From Photobacterium pectinilyticum (GTDB taxonomy: Bacteria > Pseudomonadota > Gammaproteobacteria > Enterobacterales > Vibrionaceae), in assembly GCF_024357955.1 (NCBI RefSeq), contig NZ_JANEYT010000001.1, forward strand, positions 124,001 through 188,000: DNA of 64,000 bases, read 5' to 3'. The position numbers were made by a program, and so were the translations under genes. Shown here piece after piece: positions 8,977 through 19,609 of the stretch. The notes beneath the pieces are model-generated. The model saw only the letters and a program-made list of their open reading frames with translations. It searched no databases and was not told the origin of the DNA. The first letter of the stretch is position 1. The number at the start of each line of letters is the position of its first letter.

Positions 8977-10142
8977 TATTTACCCTCCGCTGCAGCAACA
9001 ACTTTTTCCGCTGCTTCAGTTAGGGAAGTCGCAGCAATGATATTCAAACCACTCTTCGCTAAGGTTTCAGCCCCTAGCACCGCATTGTTACCTTCAAGAC
9101 GGACGACAACCGGCACTTCGACACCGACTTCTTCGACCGCACCAATGATCCCTTCAGCGATCAGATCACAGCGAACGATACCGCCAAAAATGTTAACCAA
9201 TACCGCTTTTACATTGGTATCAGACAAGATGATCTTGAATGCTTCAGTAACACGCTCTTTGGTCGCACCACCGCCGACATCAAGGAAGTTCGCTGGCTGA
9301 CCACCGTGCAGGTTTACAATATCCATAGTCCCCATTGCCAAGCCAGCACCATTGACCATACAGCCAATATTGCCATCAAGTGCAACGTAGTTTAGCTCCC
9401 ACTGTGCTGCATGTGCTTCACGCTCATCTTCCTGCGAAGGATCGTGCATTTCGCGAAGCTTAGGCTGGCGATATAGCGCATTGGAGTCAATGTTGATCTT
9501 GCCGTCAAGACAAAGCAGGTTGTCATCACCGGTGATCACCAATGGGTTGATCTCCAGTAGAGCAAGGTCATAATCAGCAAACATGTTACCCAGGCCTAGG
9601 AAGATCTTAGTAAATTGCTTGATCTGGTCGCCTTTCAGGCCCAATTTGAATGCCAGCTCACGGCCTTGATAAGGCTGCGGGCCAACGAGCGGATCAATCG
9701 CCGCTTTGTGGATTAGCTCAGGGGTTTCCTCAGCCACTTTTTCAATTTCCACACCGCCTTCTGTCGACGCCATGAACACGATACGACGTGTACCACGATC
9801 GACAACTGCACCTAAGTACAATTCATTGGCAATATTCGAAGCTTCTTCAACCAGGATCTTGGTCACTGGCTGGCCATTTGCATCTGTCTGGTATGTTACC
9901 AGGTTCTTACCCAACCACTTCTGGGCAAAACCCTTGATTCCTTCTTTGGTGTCATGAAGCTCCACACCACCCGCTTTTCCACGGCCGCCAGCATGAACCT
10001 GGCATTTCACGACCCATTTATCGCTACTGATTTTACCTGCTGCTTCTGCAGCTTCTTGTGGCGTATCGCAAGCATAACCTTCTGGAACTGGCAGACCGTA
10101 CTCGGCGAACAGCTGTTTCGCCTGATATTCATGCAAATTCAT
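8976..10142 (-). CDS. sucC: Succinyl-CoA synthetase beta subunit
   Basis: A 388-residue protein of normal length: ATP-grasp domain from [37 protein letters not shown], then the C-terminal flavodoxin-like domain with [10 protein letters not shown]. Partner of SucD. A 129-bp gap with two hairpins separates it from sucB. Confidence 0.98.
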   Translation of the reverse strand: MNLHEYQAKQLFAEYGLPVPEGYACDTPQEAAEAAGKISSDKWVVKCQVHAGGRGKAGGVELHDTKEGIKGFAQKWLGKNLVTYQTDANGQPVTKILVEEASNIANELYLGAVVDRGTRRIVFMASTEGGVEIEKVAEETPELIHKAAIDPLVGPQPYQGRELAFKLGLKGDQIKQFTKIFLGLGNMFADYDLALLEINPLVITGDDNLLCLDGKINIDSNALYRQPKLREMHDPSQEDEREAHAAQWELNYVALDGNIGCMVNGAGLAMGTMDIVNLHGGQPANFLDVGGGATKERVTEAFKIILSDTNVKAVLVNIFGGIVRCDLIAEGIIGAVEEVGVEVPVVVRLEGNNAVLGAETLAKSGLNIIAATSLTEAAEKVVAAAEGK

Positions 10143-10191
10143 GATGTTCTATCCGTTTTCTTATCCCTTGAGGGATTGTTATATCCATGTG

Positions 10192-10264
10192 AAATACTCT
10201 TCGGTATTTCTTCGATTGTAACTGCAAGAATGGCAGGCCAACTGTCGAGCCACACCGGCCTGCC
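10192..10264. other. Two hairpins in the sucB-sucC gap
   Basis: GAAATAC/GTATTTC (10192-10211, 7-bp perfect stem) and GGCAGGCC/GGCCTGCC (10232-10264, 8-bp perfect stem). Neither has a T-run. They resemble RNA processing or stabilising structures rather than a full terminator. Confidence 0.55.
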
Positions 10265-10271
10265 TGCAAGG

Positions 10272-11489
10272 TTACACGTCTAAAAGCAGACGTGTAGGAT
10301 CTTCAAGTAGTTCTTTGATGGTAACCAAGTAACCTACTGACTCACGACCATCAACCAAACGGTGATCATAAGACAGGGCTAGGTACATCATCGGTAAGAT
10401 TTCAACCTTGCCATCAACAGCCATTGGACGGTCAGCAATCTTGTGCATACCCAAAATTGCAGACTGAGGCGGGTTGATAATTGGCGTCGACATCAATGAG
10501 CCAAATACACCGCCATTGGTAATGGTGAAGTTACCGCCGATTAACTCATCAACGGTCAGTTTGCCATCGCGTCCCTTGATTGCCAACTCACGGATACCTT
10601 TTTCAATTTCCGCCAAGCTCAGCTTGTCACAGTCACGTAGAACCGGCGTCACCAAGCCACGTGGCGTTGATACCGCAATGCTGACGTCAAAGAAGTTGTG
10701 ATAAACGATATCGTCACCATCAATCGAGGCATTGACCTCAGGAAAACGCTTCAGCGCTTCAACAACAGCTTTCACATAGAAAGACATAAAGCCCAGGCGA
10801 ATACCGTGGCGCTCTTCAAAGATGTCTTTGTACTGCTTGCGCAGATCCATGATTGGCTTCATGTTGACTTCATTGAAGGTCGTCAGCATCGCCGTGCTAT
10901 TCTTCGCTTCAAGCAAACGCTCTGCCACACGCTTACGTAGGCGAGTCATCGGTACGCGCTTCTCGCTACGGTGAGCAAGCGGCGCTTCAATCTTGGCTTC
11001 CACAGCAGGTGCTACTGGCGCAGGCGCTGACTTGCCCTCTTTCACATAGGCTTCAACATCATCGCGTGTAATGCGGCCACCGACACCGGTACCTTTTACA
11101 TCACCGGCGTTAATGCTGTGCTCAGCCAGCAGGCGACGCACAGCAGGGCTTAACGCTTCATTGGTCTCATCCCCCAGCGCTGCAGTATTGCGCTTGTTAG
11201 GCGATGACTCTGCTTCAGCAGGGACGTCCTGAGTCGGTTCGCCAGCAACTGCACCCGCCTTGATCTTACCGATCAGCTGCTTGGTCAGTACTGTGGTACC
11301 TTCACCTTCGAGAATTGCTTCAAGAATACCGTCTTCCGGTGCCGGTACTTCCAACACCACTTTGTCTGTTTCGATATCAACCAGAACTTCATCACGGCTT
11401 ACAGTATCGCCTGGCTGCTTGTGCCAAGTAGCTACTGTTGCATCTGCAACTGATTCAGGTAAATCGGGAACCAGAATTTCGATCGTCAT
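10272..11489 (-). CDS. sucB: 2-oxoglutarate dehydrogenase E2 (dihydrolipoyl succinyltransferase)
   Basis: A 405-residue protein. Lipoyl domain at 1-75 with the lipoyl Lys in ETDKVV, an Ala/Pro-rich linker, a peripheral-subunit binding domain (about 115-150, [11 protein letters not shown]...[13 protein letters not shown]), and the catalytic domain ending with [11 protein letters not shown], which holds the active-site His and Asp. Forms the core of the 2-oxoglutarate dehydrogenase complex. It lies directly downstream of sucA (31-bp gap). Confidence 0.98.
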   Translation of the reverse strand: MTIEILVPDLPESVADATVATWHKQPGDTVSRDEVLVDIETDKVVLEVPAPEDGILEAILEGEGTTVLTKQLIGKIKAGAVAGEPTQDVPAEAESSPNKRNTAALGDETNEALSPAVRRLLAEHSINAGDVKGTGVGGRITRDDVEAYVKEGKSAPAPVAPAVEAKIEAPLAHRSEKRVPMTRLRKRVAERLLEAKNSTAMLTTFNEVNMKPIMDLRKQYKDIFEERHGIRLGFMSFYVKAVVEALKRFPEVNASIDGDDIVYHNFFDVSIAVSTPRGLVTPVLRDCDKLSLAEIEKGIRELAIKGRDGKLTVDELIGGNFTITNGGVFGSLMSTPIINPPQSAILGMHKIADRPMAVDGKVEILPMMYLALSYDHRLVDGRESVGYLVTIKELLEDPTRLLLDV

Positions 11490-11520
11490 ATCGGTTTTGT
11501 CCTTTTTGTTCCAGTTCTTA

Positions 11521-14331
11521 CTAATTTATTGTCAATGCGTCTTCAATCAACGCTTTTTGCTGTTTCAGGTGAACCGACATGTAGCCTACAGCCGGTGATG
11601 CCGAGGCTGGGCGGCCTGCATACTCTAGCTGAGCACCGGCCGGAAGCGCAGAACGGAAGTTGTGCTGGCTGGAGTACCATGCACCTTGGTTCTGAGGCTC
11701 TTCCTGACACCAAATAAAATCAGTCACATGCTGATAGTCTGACAGGGCAGCTTCAACGTCTTCTTTCGGGAATGGGTAAATCTGCTCAATACGAACGATG
11801 GCAACGTCAGTTTGCTCGTTCTTACGACGCTGCTCCAGCAGGTCGAAATACACCTTGCCCGAACAGAACACCACGCGTTTGACCTGTTTCGGATCAAGAT
11901 CGTCCACTTCACCAATCGCTGGTTGGAAAGACCCGTTAGCCAAATCATCCAAAGTGGACGTACATAACGGGTGGCGCAATAGCGATTTCGGTGACATCAC
12001 CACCAGTGGACGACGCATAGGACGAACGACCTGGCGGCGCAGCATATGATATACCTGAGCAGGCGTAGATGGGATCACCACCTGCATATTCTGCTCGGCA
12101 CACAGCTGCAAGTAGCGCTCAAGACGCGCCGATGAGTGTTCTGGACCTTGACCTTCATAGCCGTGAGGCAGCAGCATGGTCAAGCCACACATACGGCCCC
12201 ATTTCTGCTCACCGGAGCTAATGAACTGATCAATCACTACCTGGGCACCATTGGCGAAATCACCAAACTGGGCTTCCCAAAGCGTCAGGCCACTTGGCTC
12301 TGCCGTTGCATAACCATATTCAAAGGCCAGCACCGCCTCTTCTGACAATACCGAGTCGAAGACTTGGAATGGGCCCTGTTTGTCATGGATATTGGCAAGC
12401 GGGATATACGTACTGGCGTCGCCTTGATTATGAAGCACCGAGTGACGGTGGAAGAACGTACCACGGCCTGAATCCTGACCAGTGATCCGGATACGGTGAC
12501 CTTCATCGACCAAGGTGGCATACGCTAAGGTTTCAGCCATCCCCCAGTCTACAGCCTTCTCTCCGGCAGCCATCGACAAGCGATCGTTGTAGAGTTTCTG
12601 CACTCGACTCTGAAGCTTGTGACTTTCTGGGAACTGACACACTCGCTGGGCCAATTCGTTCAAGCGTATTGGATCAACCTTGCTCGGCCAATCGACTGTC
12701 CAGTCATGACCGATATACGGTTCCCAGTCAACAGAATGGAGCTTCATCGGACGCCATTCTTTGACCACACACTCACCACGATCAAGGGCATCACGGTATT
12801 CATTAATCAACGAGGTTGCCGTTTCCAGAGATACAGCCCCTTCATCGGTCAAGGCATCAGCATAGATCTTACGCGGCGTTGGGTGCTTCTTGATTTTTTG
12901 GTACATCAACGGCTGAGTCGCATTGGGCTCGTCCGCTTCATTGTGACCATGGCGACGGTAACAAACCAAATCAATCACTACATCGCGCTTGAAGGTGTTA
13001 CGGAAATCAAGGGCGATACGGGTAACAAATGCTACGGCTTCAGGATCATCGGCATTCACATGAAAAATCGGCGCCTGCACCATCTTGGCGATATCGGTAC
13101 AGTACTGGGTTGAGCGCATATCGCGTGGGTTAGACGTAGTAAAGCCAATCTGGTTATTCACCACAATACGAACAGTACCGCCGACACGGTAGCCGCGCGA
13201 CTGTGACATATTGAATGTTTCAGCAACCACCCCTTGCCCCGCAATCGCCGAATCACCATGGATAGTGATCGGAAGTACTTGTGAGCCGTCTTTATCACCC
13301 AAGCGGTCTTGTCTTGCTCGTACCGAGCCGACAACCACCGGGTTTACAATTTCCAGGTGAGACGGGTTGAATGCCAATACGAGATGGACGTCACCGCCTG
13401 GTGTTGCAAAGTCAGCCGAGAAACCTTGGTGATACTTCACATCACCGGTACCCCACGTGTCATCATGCTTACCGGCAAACTCGTCGAACAAGTCCTGTGG
13501 CTTTTTACCCAGAACGTTAACTAGCATGTTCAGTCGACCACGGTGAGCCATGCCGACCACTACCTCACGGGCACCATTGGTACCAGCATAGCGGATCAGC
13601 TCTTTAACCATAGGGATCAGGGCGTCACCACCCTCGAGTGAAAATCGTTTTGCGCCAGGGAATTTAGCGCCTAAATAACGCTCAAGCCCTTCAGCAGCCG
13701 TTAGCTCATCCAAGAAAGTCAGTCTTTCCTCCTCGGAGAATGCGCCACGGCCCACCACCGACTCAAGACGCTGCTGAAGCCAGCGTTTTTCATCAGTATT
13801 GGTAATGTGCATGTATTCAGCACCGATTGAACCACAGTAGGTTTTTTTCAGTGCGTCATAAAGTTCTGACAGCTTCATGGTCTCCTGCCCAATGGCAAAA
13901 GAACCGACATTGAATGTCTCGTTGAAGTCGTCGACGGTCAGGTTATGGTACTCAGGATCGAGATCGGATACTCGCTCCTGCTGCCATAGCCCCAACGGAT
14001 CTAAGTTTGCATGCTGGTGCCCGCGGAAACGGTATGCGTTAATCAACTGCAATACCTTAACCTGCTTAGCATCAACATCTGGATCGCTGACGGTAGCACT
14101 TAGATGGGTTGTTTCCTTCGCTAGACGCCGGAAGTAGTCACGAACCCGCGAGTGAGGCTGTTCAACAACCGTCTCATTCACGACAGGCAGCTCACTGAAA
14201 ACGTGACGCCATTTCTCATCTACTAATTCTGGGTCGCTAAGATACAACTCGTAGAGTTCCTCTACATAAGTTGCATTGGCGCCAGCCAGGTGTGAAGACT
14301 CAAGCCAAGCCTTCATAACGCCGTTTTGCAT
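11521..14331 (-). CDS. sucA: 2-oxoglutarate dehydrogenase E1
   Basis: A 936-residue thiamine-diphosphate enzyme, usual length for the family. Start [19 protein letters not shown] matches SucA N-termini. It contains [18 protein letters not shown] and the C-terminal transketolase-like half ([14 protein letters not shown]). Decarboxylates 2-oxoglutarate and passes the succinyl group to SucB. 108 bp separate it from sdhB. Confidence 0.98.
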   Translation of the reverse strand: MQNGVMKAWLESSHLAGANATYVEELYELYLSDPELVDEKWRHVFSELPVVNETVVEQPHSRVRDYFRRLAKETTHLSATVSDPDVDAKQVKVLQLINAYRFRGHQHANLDPLGLWQQERVSDLDPEYHNLTVDDFNETFNVGSFAIGQETMKLSELYDALKKTYCGSIGAEYMHITNTDEKRWLQQRLESVVGRGAFSEEERLTFLDELTAAEGLERYLGAKFPGAKRFSLEGGDALIPMVKELIRYAGTNGAREVVVGMAHRGRLNMLVNVLGKKPQDLFDEFAGKHDDTWGTGDVKYHQGFSADFATPGGDVHLVLAFNPSHLEIVNPVVVGSVRARQDRLGDKDGSQVLPITIHGDSAIAGQGVVAETFNMSQSRGYRVGGTVRIVVNNQIGFTTSNPRDMRSTQYCTDIAKMVQAPIFHVNADDPEAVAFVTRIALDFRNTFKRDVVIDLVCYRRHGHNEADEPNATQPLMYQKIKKHPTPRKIYADALTDEGAVSLETATSLINEYRDALDRGECVVKEWRPMKLHSVDWEPYIGHDWTVDWPSKVDPIRLNELAQRVCQFPESHKLQSRVQKLYNDRLSMAAGEKAVDWGMAETLAYATLVDEGHRIRITGQDSGRGTFFHRHSVLHNQGDASTYIPLANIHDKQGPFQVFDSVLSEEAVLAFEYGYATAEPSGLTLWEAQFGDFANGAQVVIDQFISSGEQKWGRMCGLTMLLPHGYEGQGPEHSSARLERYLQLCAEQNMQVVIPSTPAQVYHMLRRQVVRPMRRPLVVMSPKSLLRHPLCTSTLDDLANGSFQPAIGEVDDLDPKQVKRVVFCSGKVYFDLLEQRRKNEQTDVAIVRIEQIYPFPKEDVEAALSDYQHVTDFIWCQEEPQNQGAWYSSQHNFRSALPAGAQLEYAGRPASASPAVGYMSVHLKQQKALIEDALTIN

Positions 14332-14439
14332 TGTTTTCCCTTAACCACTAGTTATCGCCATTTTCCCGGTTATCAGACCGGAATTGAAGCTGGCTCCAGA
14401 GAGCGAATCATAAAGCCAGCATATCGATAATACTTATAT

Positions 14440-15153
14440 TTATACCGCGCGTTTTAACAACATCGTCTTGATGTGTCCAATCGCTTTCGTCGGATTTAAC
14501 CCTTTAGGACAAACATTTACACAGTTCATGATGCCATGGCAACGAAAAACGCTAAAAGCGTCGTCCAGATCGGATAAACGTTCATCAGTTGCAGTATCAC
14601 GACTATCAATTAGCCAGCGATAGGCAGCCAGCAGACCAGCTGGTCCGATGAATTTATCCGGATTCCACCAAAATGATGGGCACGACGTCGAACAACATGC
14701 ACACATAATGCACTCGTAAAGTCCATCAAGGTGAGCACGCTCTTCCGGCATCTGCAGGTTTTCACGCGCCGGCGGCTGGGCACCGTCATCGATCAGAAAT
14801 GGCTTCACTTTGGCGTAGTTGGTGTAGAACTGTTCCATATCAATGATCAAGTCACGGATAACGGGCAGGCCAGGCAACGGGCGAATCACTATCGTGCTCT
14901 TGTCGGTCAACACTGACAGCGGTGTGATACAAGCCAAGCCATTTTTACCATTCATATTGATGCCGTCGGAACCACATACCCCTTCGCGGCACGAACGACG
15001 GAATGACAGGGTCGGATCTTGCTCTTTGAGCAAAATCAGCGCATCAAGCACCATCATGTCAGAGCCTTCTGGCACCTCAAGGGTATAGCCCTTCATGTGC
15101 GGCGCATTGTCTACATCAGGGTTATAGCGGTAAATCGAGAAATTCAGTTTCAT
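14440..15153 (-). CDS. sdhB: Succinate dehydrogenase iron-sulfur subunit
   Basis: A 237-residue protein with the [2Fe-2S] cysteines in SCREGVCGSDG and LAC, and the [4Fe-4S]/[3Fe-4S] motifs CIMCACCSTSCP and CHGIMNCVNVCPKGLNP. Carries electrons from SdhA to the quinone site of SdhCD at the inner membrane. Normal length; 15 bp after sdhA. Confidence 0.98.
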   Translation of the reverse strand: MKLNFSIYRYNPDVDNAPHMKGYTLEVPEGSDMMVLDALILLKEQDPTLSFRRSCREGVCGSDGINMNGKNGLACITPLSVLTDKSTIVIRPLPGLPVIRDLIIDMEQFYTNYAKVKPFLIDDGAQPPARENLQMPEERAHLDGLYECIMCACCSTSCPSFWWNPDKFIGPAGLLAAYRWLIDSRDTATDERLSDLDDAFSVFRCHGIMNCVNVCPKGLNPTKAIGHIKTMLLKRAV

Positions 15154-15168
15154 AATTCTATCCTCCCC

Positions 15169-16935
15169 TTAGTATGTACGCGCTTTCGGCGGAAATGCCT
15201 CACGATGAACCGGTGCCATATTGACATCACGCTTAGTCATCTGCTCTGTCTCTGGGTTGTAGATAGAGTGGCACAGCCATTGTTCATCATCACGCTCAGG
15301 GAAGTCGAAACGGGCATGGGCTCCTCGGCTTTCGGTACGGTAATTCGCCGCGACTGCCGTTGCGTATGCCGTTTCCATCAGGTTTTCAAGCTCTAGACAC
15401 TCAACACGCTGGGTGTTGAACTCGGTCGATTTATCCGACAAATGCGCATTTTTCAGGCGCTCACGAATCACTTTCAGCTCTTCCAAGCCTTTCGCCATTG
15501 CATCTCCTTCACGGAATACCGAGAAGTTGTTCTGCATGCACTGCTGAAGATCTTTACGGATTTGCGTCGGATCTTCACCACCCGTACTGTTTTCCCAGCG
15601 GTTATAACGCTCAAGAGACGCCTCGATATCCGCTTCAGTGGCAGGTTTCGCTTCCGCTTGCTTCTGCAGTGTTTCACCAAGATGAAGCCCTGTTGCACGG
15701 CCAAAGACCACTAAGTCAAGCAAGGAGTTACCGCCAAGACGGTTCGCACCATGCACCGATACAGAGGCAATTTCACCACACGCAAATAGGCCCTGAATCT
15801 CAACATCAGTGCCACGTTCATCTTGTTTGATCGCTTGACCAGACACTTGGGTTGGGACGCCACCCATCATATAGTGACAAGTAGGAATAACAGGAATAGG
15901 CTCTTTAACAGGATCGACATGAGCAAAAGTACGCGACAGTTCACACACACCCGGTAGGCGAGACTCCAGCACCTCTTTGCCTAAGTGATCAAGCTTCAGC
16001 TTGATATGTGGCCCCCAAGGGCCATCACAGCCGCGACCTTCACGGATCTCAACCATCATTGAGCGAGCAACCACATCACGGCCAGCCAAATCCTTCGCAT
16101 TTGGTGCATAACGCTCCATAAAGCGTTCGCCGTCTTTGTTGAGCAAGTAGCCACCTTCACCTCGGCAGCCTTCTGTCACAAGTACACCAGCCCCCGCAAT
16201 TCCCGTCGGGTGGAACTGCCACATTTCAATGTCCTGCATCGGTACGCCAGCACGAATTGCCATCCCCACGCCATCACCGGTATTGATGTGTGCGTTGGTT
16301 GTTGAGGCGTAAATACGACCGGCACCGCCGGTAGCAAGAATGGTGGCCTTCGATTTGAAGTAACACACTTCACCCGTTTCCATACAAAGCGCAGTACAGC
16401 CTAAAATAGCGCCGTCTTCGTTCTTGACCAGATCAAGTGCATACCATTCAGAGAAAATTGTTGTTTTATGTTTAATATTCTGCTGGTACAGGGTATGGAG
16501 CAATGCATGGCCAGTACGGTCTGCTGCCGCTGCCGTTCGTGCCGCTTGCTCACCACCAAAGTTCTTCGACTGGCCGCCAAATGGACGCTGATAAATAGTG
16601 CCATTATCAAAGCGAGAAAACGGTAGACCCATTTTTTCTAGTTCAATAACAGATTTTGGCCCGTTCTTACACATGTACTCGATTGCATCTTGGTCACCGA
16701 TATAGTCCGACCCTTTAACGGTATCGTACATATGCTGTTCCCAGTGATCTTCATGTGCATTACCAAGGGCGACTGTGATGCCCCCTTGTGCCGATACGGT
16801 ATGAGAACGGGTTGGAAATACTTTGGAAAGCAACGCACACTTTAGGCCCTGCTCAGAAATTTGTAGTGCGGCACGCATTCCTGCACCACCAGCACCGATT
16901 ACTACGGCATCAAACTCTCGTACTGCAATGCTCAC
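15169..16935 (-). CDS. sdhA: Succinate dehydrogenase flavoprotein subunit
   Basis: A 588-residue flavoprotein, usual length. FAD dinucleotide motif [13 protein letters not shown] near residue 12, covalent FAD His in SHTVSAQGG, and catalytic segments HPTGIAGAG and [10 protein letters not shown]. Oxidises succinate to fumarate in the TCA cycle and respiratory chain. It follows sdhD with no gap. Confidence 0.98.
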   Translation of the reverse strand: MSIAVREFDAVVIGAGGAGMRAALQISEQGLKCALLSKVFPTRSHTVSAQGGITVALGNAHEDHWEQHMYDTVKGSDYIGDQDAIEYMCKNGPKSVIELEKMGLPFSRFDNGTIYQRPFGGQSKNFGGEQAARTAAAADRTGHALLHTLYQQNIKHKTTIFSEWYALDLVKNEDGAILGCTALCMETGEVCYFKSKATILATGGAGRIYASTTNAHINTGDGVGMAIRAGVPMQDIEMWQFHPTGIAGAGVLVTEGCRGEGGYLLNKDGERFMERYAPNAKDLAGRDVVARSMMVEIREGRGCDGPWGPHIKLKLDHLGKEVLESRLPGVCELSRTFAHVDPVKEPIPVIPTCHYMMGGVPTQVSGQAIKQDERGTDVEIQGLFACGEIASVSVHGANRLGGNSLLDLVVFGRATGLHLGETLQKQAEAKPATEADIEASLERYNRWENSTGGEDPTQIRKDLQQCMQNNFSVFREGDAMAKGLEELKVIRERLKNAHLSDKSTEFNTQRVECLELENLMETAYATAVAANYRTESRGAHARFDFPERDDEQWLCHSIYNPETEQMTKRDVNMAPVHREAFPPKARTY

Positions 16936-17283
16936 TTACGCACCCCACACAATAAAGAAACCTGAAAACAGGTAAACAAAAAGAACAGCGACGACACCAA
17001 ATTGAATACCCGCTCGAAGCGCGGCAGGCTTAATGTAGTCCGTTAGTATTTGCCAGAGGCCGATCCAGGCATGAATTAAGATCGACAACAAAGCCAACAT
17101 GGTGAAAACCTTAGTACTTAGCTTGCCAAAAAAGGCCGTCCAGGTTGCAAAGGTCAGTTCTGGGCCAAAGGCGAAGAAGCCCACCATATAAAGGGTGTAC
17201 AGCGTAAGAATGATGGCGGTAGCACGGATCAGAATAAAATCATGAATTCCATTGCGGCCGATTGTTGAGACGTTGCTTACCAT
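16936..17283 (-). CDS. sdhD: Succinate dehydrogenase membrane anchor SdhD
   Basis: A 115-residue protein with three membrane helices. The segment [18 protein letters not shown] and [15 protein letters not shown] match SdhD; His in HAWIG and Asp-Tyr in TDYIK belong to the heme b and quinone region. Overlaps sdhC by 7 bases. Confidence 0.95.
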   Translation of the reverse strand: MVSNVSTIGRNGIHDFILIRATAIILTLYTLYMVGFFAFGPELTFATWTAFFGKLSTKVFTMLALLSILIHAWIGLWQILTDYIKPAALRAGIQFGVVAVLFVYLFSGFFIVWGA

Positions 17284-17657
17284 ACCAGGCCTCCTGCAAA
17301 CAAAGACAGAACACCGACGATGACAAAACTCACTTTGGCACTTTTGATCCCGGTTTCCATTTCTTCAAAATACCCCATGTCCATCATCAAATGACGGATA
17401 CCCACCACGATGTGATAGAACAGCGCTGTCAGAATGCCCCACAGCACCAGTTTCACGAAAAAGCTGTCTACGATACCAGCAGCGCTCGCGAATCCGTCAG
17501 GGGATGAAAGGGAAAGGCTTAACAGCCATAGCAGGATAGCCACGGCAACGAAGGTGATCACGCCGGAGACGCGATGCAAGATAGACGCTATCGCAGTTAG
17601 GGGAAAGCGAATCGTCTGTAGGTCGAGGTTGACAGGTCTTGGCTTATTTACTTTCAC
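17277..17657 (-). CDS. sdhC: Succinate dehydrogenase cytochrome b556 subunit SdhC
   Basis: A 126-residue, three-helix protein with [23 protein letters not shown] at the start, SGVITF, and the heme ligand region [16 protein letters not shown]. First gene of the sdhCDAB-sucABCD cluster. The start codon is GTG. The promoter region is shared with divergent gltA. Confidence 0.96.
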   Translation of the reverse strand: MKVNKPRPVNLDLQTIRFPLTAIASILHRVSGVITFVAVAILLWLLSLSLSSPDGFASAAGIVDSFFVKLVLWGILTALFYHIVVGIRHLMMDMGYFEEMETGIKSAKVSFVIVGVLSLFAGGLVW

Positions 17658-17766
17658 GGTGATTGCCCACTCAGCTCCATTGAAGCAATGTTATTGTTAT
17701 CACTCCCTGCTTCCACTGACGCCGAACAAGTGCATTAACACAACTGTAACCCTAGGTTGCAATTAT

Positions 17767-17788
17767 GTTTTACATGCAAATGTAAAAC
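17767..17788. promoter_or_regulatory. Perfect 9-bp inverted repeat in the sdhC-gltA promoter region
   Basis: GTTTTACAT and ATGTAAAAC flank a 4-base centre, about 110 bp upstream of the sdhC start. The symmetry and position suggest an operator. I cannot name the regulator: it is not the FNR, Fur or CRP consensus. The rest of 17658-17986 is AT-rich with no gene. Confidence 0.55.
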
Positions 17789-17986
17789 AGTGCCTTACCT
17801 AACTTACTCTAATTATTGACAACTTTGGCAATTGTGTCTGGCGGCGGCAGAACCAGAGACCTGCCGCGAGTATACGCCCCGCAACAATCAAATACAAACA
17901 CTGTTACATGACCTCTAACACGGTTTTAGAAATTTGCATCTTTTTATCCAAAGTTATTAACAAGTGCACACAAGCGGGCACAAAAA

Positions 17987-18015
17987 TTGACATTTGGGCC
18001 GCTGAACGGTACAAC
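17987..18015 (+). promoter_or_regulatory. Sigma70-type promoter of gltA
   Basis: A consensus -35 TTGACA (17987-17992), a 17-base spacer, and -10 TACAAC (18010-18015), followed by a leader of about 45 bases and the ribosome site AAAGGAG before the gltA ATG. Confidence 0.65.
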
Positions 18016-18064
18016 AAACGTACATCCGCCTTGGATTAGGATTATAAAAACAAAGGAGATTGTT

Positions 18065-19354
18065 ATGGCAGACAAGAAAGCTACTCTTCACATTGAAGGG
18101 AAAGCACCCGTCGAACTGCCGATTATCGGGGGCACTGAAGGGCCTGAAGTAATTGATGTACGTAAGCTTGGAGCTAACGGTTATTTTACATTCGACCCTG
18201 GTTTTCTAGCCACTGCATCATGTGAATCTCAAATTACTTACATTGATGGTGATAAAGGTATTCTGCTTCACCGCGGATATCCGATTGACCAATTAGCCAA
18301 TAACGCCGACTACCTGGAAGTTTGTTACATCCTTCTTTACGGTGAAGTTCCGACCCGCGAGCAGTACGAAACATTCCGTACCACTGTTACTCGTCACACC
18401 ATGGTGCATGAGCAAATCTCAAGCTTCTTCCATGGCTTCCGCCGTGATGCGCACCCGATGGCTGTAATGTGTGGCGTAGTGGGTGCATTGGCTGCGTTCT
18501 ACCACGATTCACTGGATATCAATAACGATACCCACCGTGAAATCACTGCATTCCGCCTATTGTCGAAAATGCCGACATTGGCAGCAATGTGTTACAAGTA
18601 TTCAAACGGTCAACCTTTCATCTTCCCACGTAATGATTTGGATTATGCAGAGAACTTCCTGCATATGATGTTTGCTACACCGTGCGAAGAGTATGAAGTT
18701 AGCCCTGTTGTCGCGCGTGCAATGGATAAAATCTTTACCCTACATGCCGATCACGAGCAAAATGCATCAACCTCAACCGTTCGACTAGCAGGCTCTTCAG
18801 GCGCTAACCCATTTGCCTGTATTGCCGCAGGTATCGCTTCACTATGGGGTCCTGCGCACGGCGGAGCCAACGAAGCTTGTCTGAAGATGCTGGAAGAAAT
18901 CGGCAGTGTTGACAAGATCCCTGAGTTTATTGAACGCGCGAAAGACAAAGATGACCCATTCCGTCTTATGGGCTTCGGTCACCGTGTTTACAAGAACTAC
19001 GATCCACGTGCAACAGTGATGCGTGACGCCTGCCACGATGTTCTTCAGGAGCTGAATATTCAGGATCCTCTATTGGATGTCGCGATGGAGCTTGAGCGTA
19101 TTGCCCTATCCGATGAGTACTTCGTAGAGAAAAAACTGTACCCGAACGTCGATTTCTACTCCGGTATTATCCTGAAAGCGATCGGTATCCCAGTTTCAAT
19201 GTTTACGGTTATCTTCGCTATGTCACGAACGATTGGTTGGATTGCCCATTGGAATGAAATGCATAACGATCCTGGCAACCGCATTGGCCGTCCTCGTCAG
19301 CTGTACACCGGTTACAACCAGCGTGAATTCAGTCCGCTGCATGAACGTGAATGA
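18065..19354 (+). CDS. gltA: Citrate synthase (type II)
   Basis: A 429-residue protein. The ATG at 18065 ([13 protein letters not shown]) was chosen over the longer frame because AAAGGAG lies 7 bases upstream and the N-terminus then matches the family. Catalytic segments: [19 protein letters not shown] (His) and [14 protein letters not shown] (His), plus an Asp in VDFYSG. Condenses oxaloacetate and acetyl-CoA. It is divergent from sdhC, as in enterics, so the TCA genes share one control region. Confidence 0.98.
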   Translation: MADKKATLHIEGKAPVELPIIGGTEGPEVIDVRKLGANGYFTFDPGFLATASCESQITYIDGDKGILLHRGYPIDQLANNADYLEVCYILLYGEVPTREQYETFRTTVTRHTMVHEQISSFFHGFRRDAHPMAVMCGVVGALAAFYHDSLDINNDTHREITAFRLLSKMPTLAAMCYKYSNGQPFIFPRNDLDYAENFLHMMFATPCEEYEVSPVVARAMDKIFTLHADHEQNASTSTVRLAGSSGANPFACIAAGIASLWGPAHGGANEACLKMLEEIGSVDKIPEFIERAKDKDDPFRLMGFGHRVYKNYDPRATVMRDACHDVLQELNIQDPLLDVAMELERIALSDEYFVEKKLYPNVDFYSGIILKAIGIPVSMFTVIFAMSRTIGWIAHWNEMHNDPGNRIGRPRQLYTGYNQREFSPLHERE

Positions 19355-19375
19355 TAGATAGTCTTCACTAAGTGA

Positions 19376-19398
19376 AAGGGCCTTCGGGCCCTTTTTTG
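19376..19398 (+). terminator. Terminator of gltA
   Basis: AAGGGCCTTCGGGCCCTTTTTT: GC-rich stem with a short loop and T-run, 22 bp after the gltA stop. The same hairpin sequence recurs on the minus strand at 19570-19591. Confidence 0.9.
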
Positions 19399-19403
19399 TT
19401 ATC

Positions 19404-19473
19404 GGGCGATGGGCGATGGGCGATGGGCGATGGGCGATGGGCGATGGGCGATGGGCGATGGGCGATGGGCGAT
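19404..19473. repeat. Heptanucleotide tandem array (GGGCGAT x10)
   Basis: Ten perfect copies of a 7-bp unit (70 bp), starting five bases after the T-run of the gltA terminator. Same class as the arrays at 24863 and 48922. Confidence 0.97.
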
Positions 19474-19569
19474 CACAATTATTGATAAATCCTCCACATG
19501 TCAAACTATTACTTTTACTGTTTGTTCTTCCACTAGCCAATAGCCGTTCCTGCTATAGCCAGAAATACA

Positions 19570-19591
19570 AAAGGGCCCGAAGGCCCTTTTT
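19570..19591 (-). terminator. Terminator of the P-type ATPase gene
   Basis: On the minus strand AAGGGCCTTCGGGCCCTTTT, a strong hairpin with T-run, about 20 bp after the ATPase stop. It carries the same hairpin sequence as the gltA terminator on the other side of the heptamer array. Confidence 0.88.
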
Positions 19592-19609
19592 ATATTTAGC
19601 TATTTGCGA

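Noticed and set aside
12619-13113. 164-residue plus-strand frame inside sucA
   Set aside because: Antisense shadow of a well-conserved gene.
19223-19540. Frame with repeated SPIAHRP
   Set aside because: It is only a translation of the 7-bp array and the gltA end on the opposite strand.
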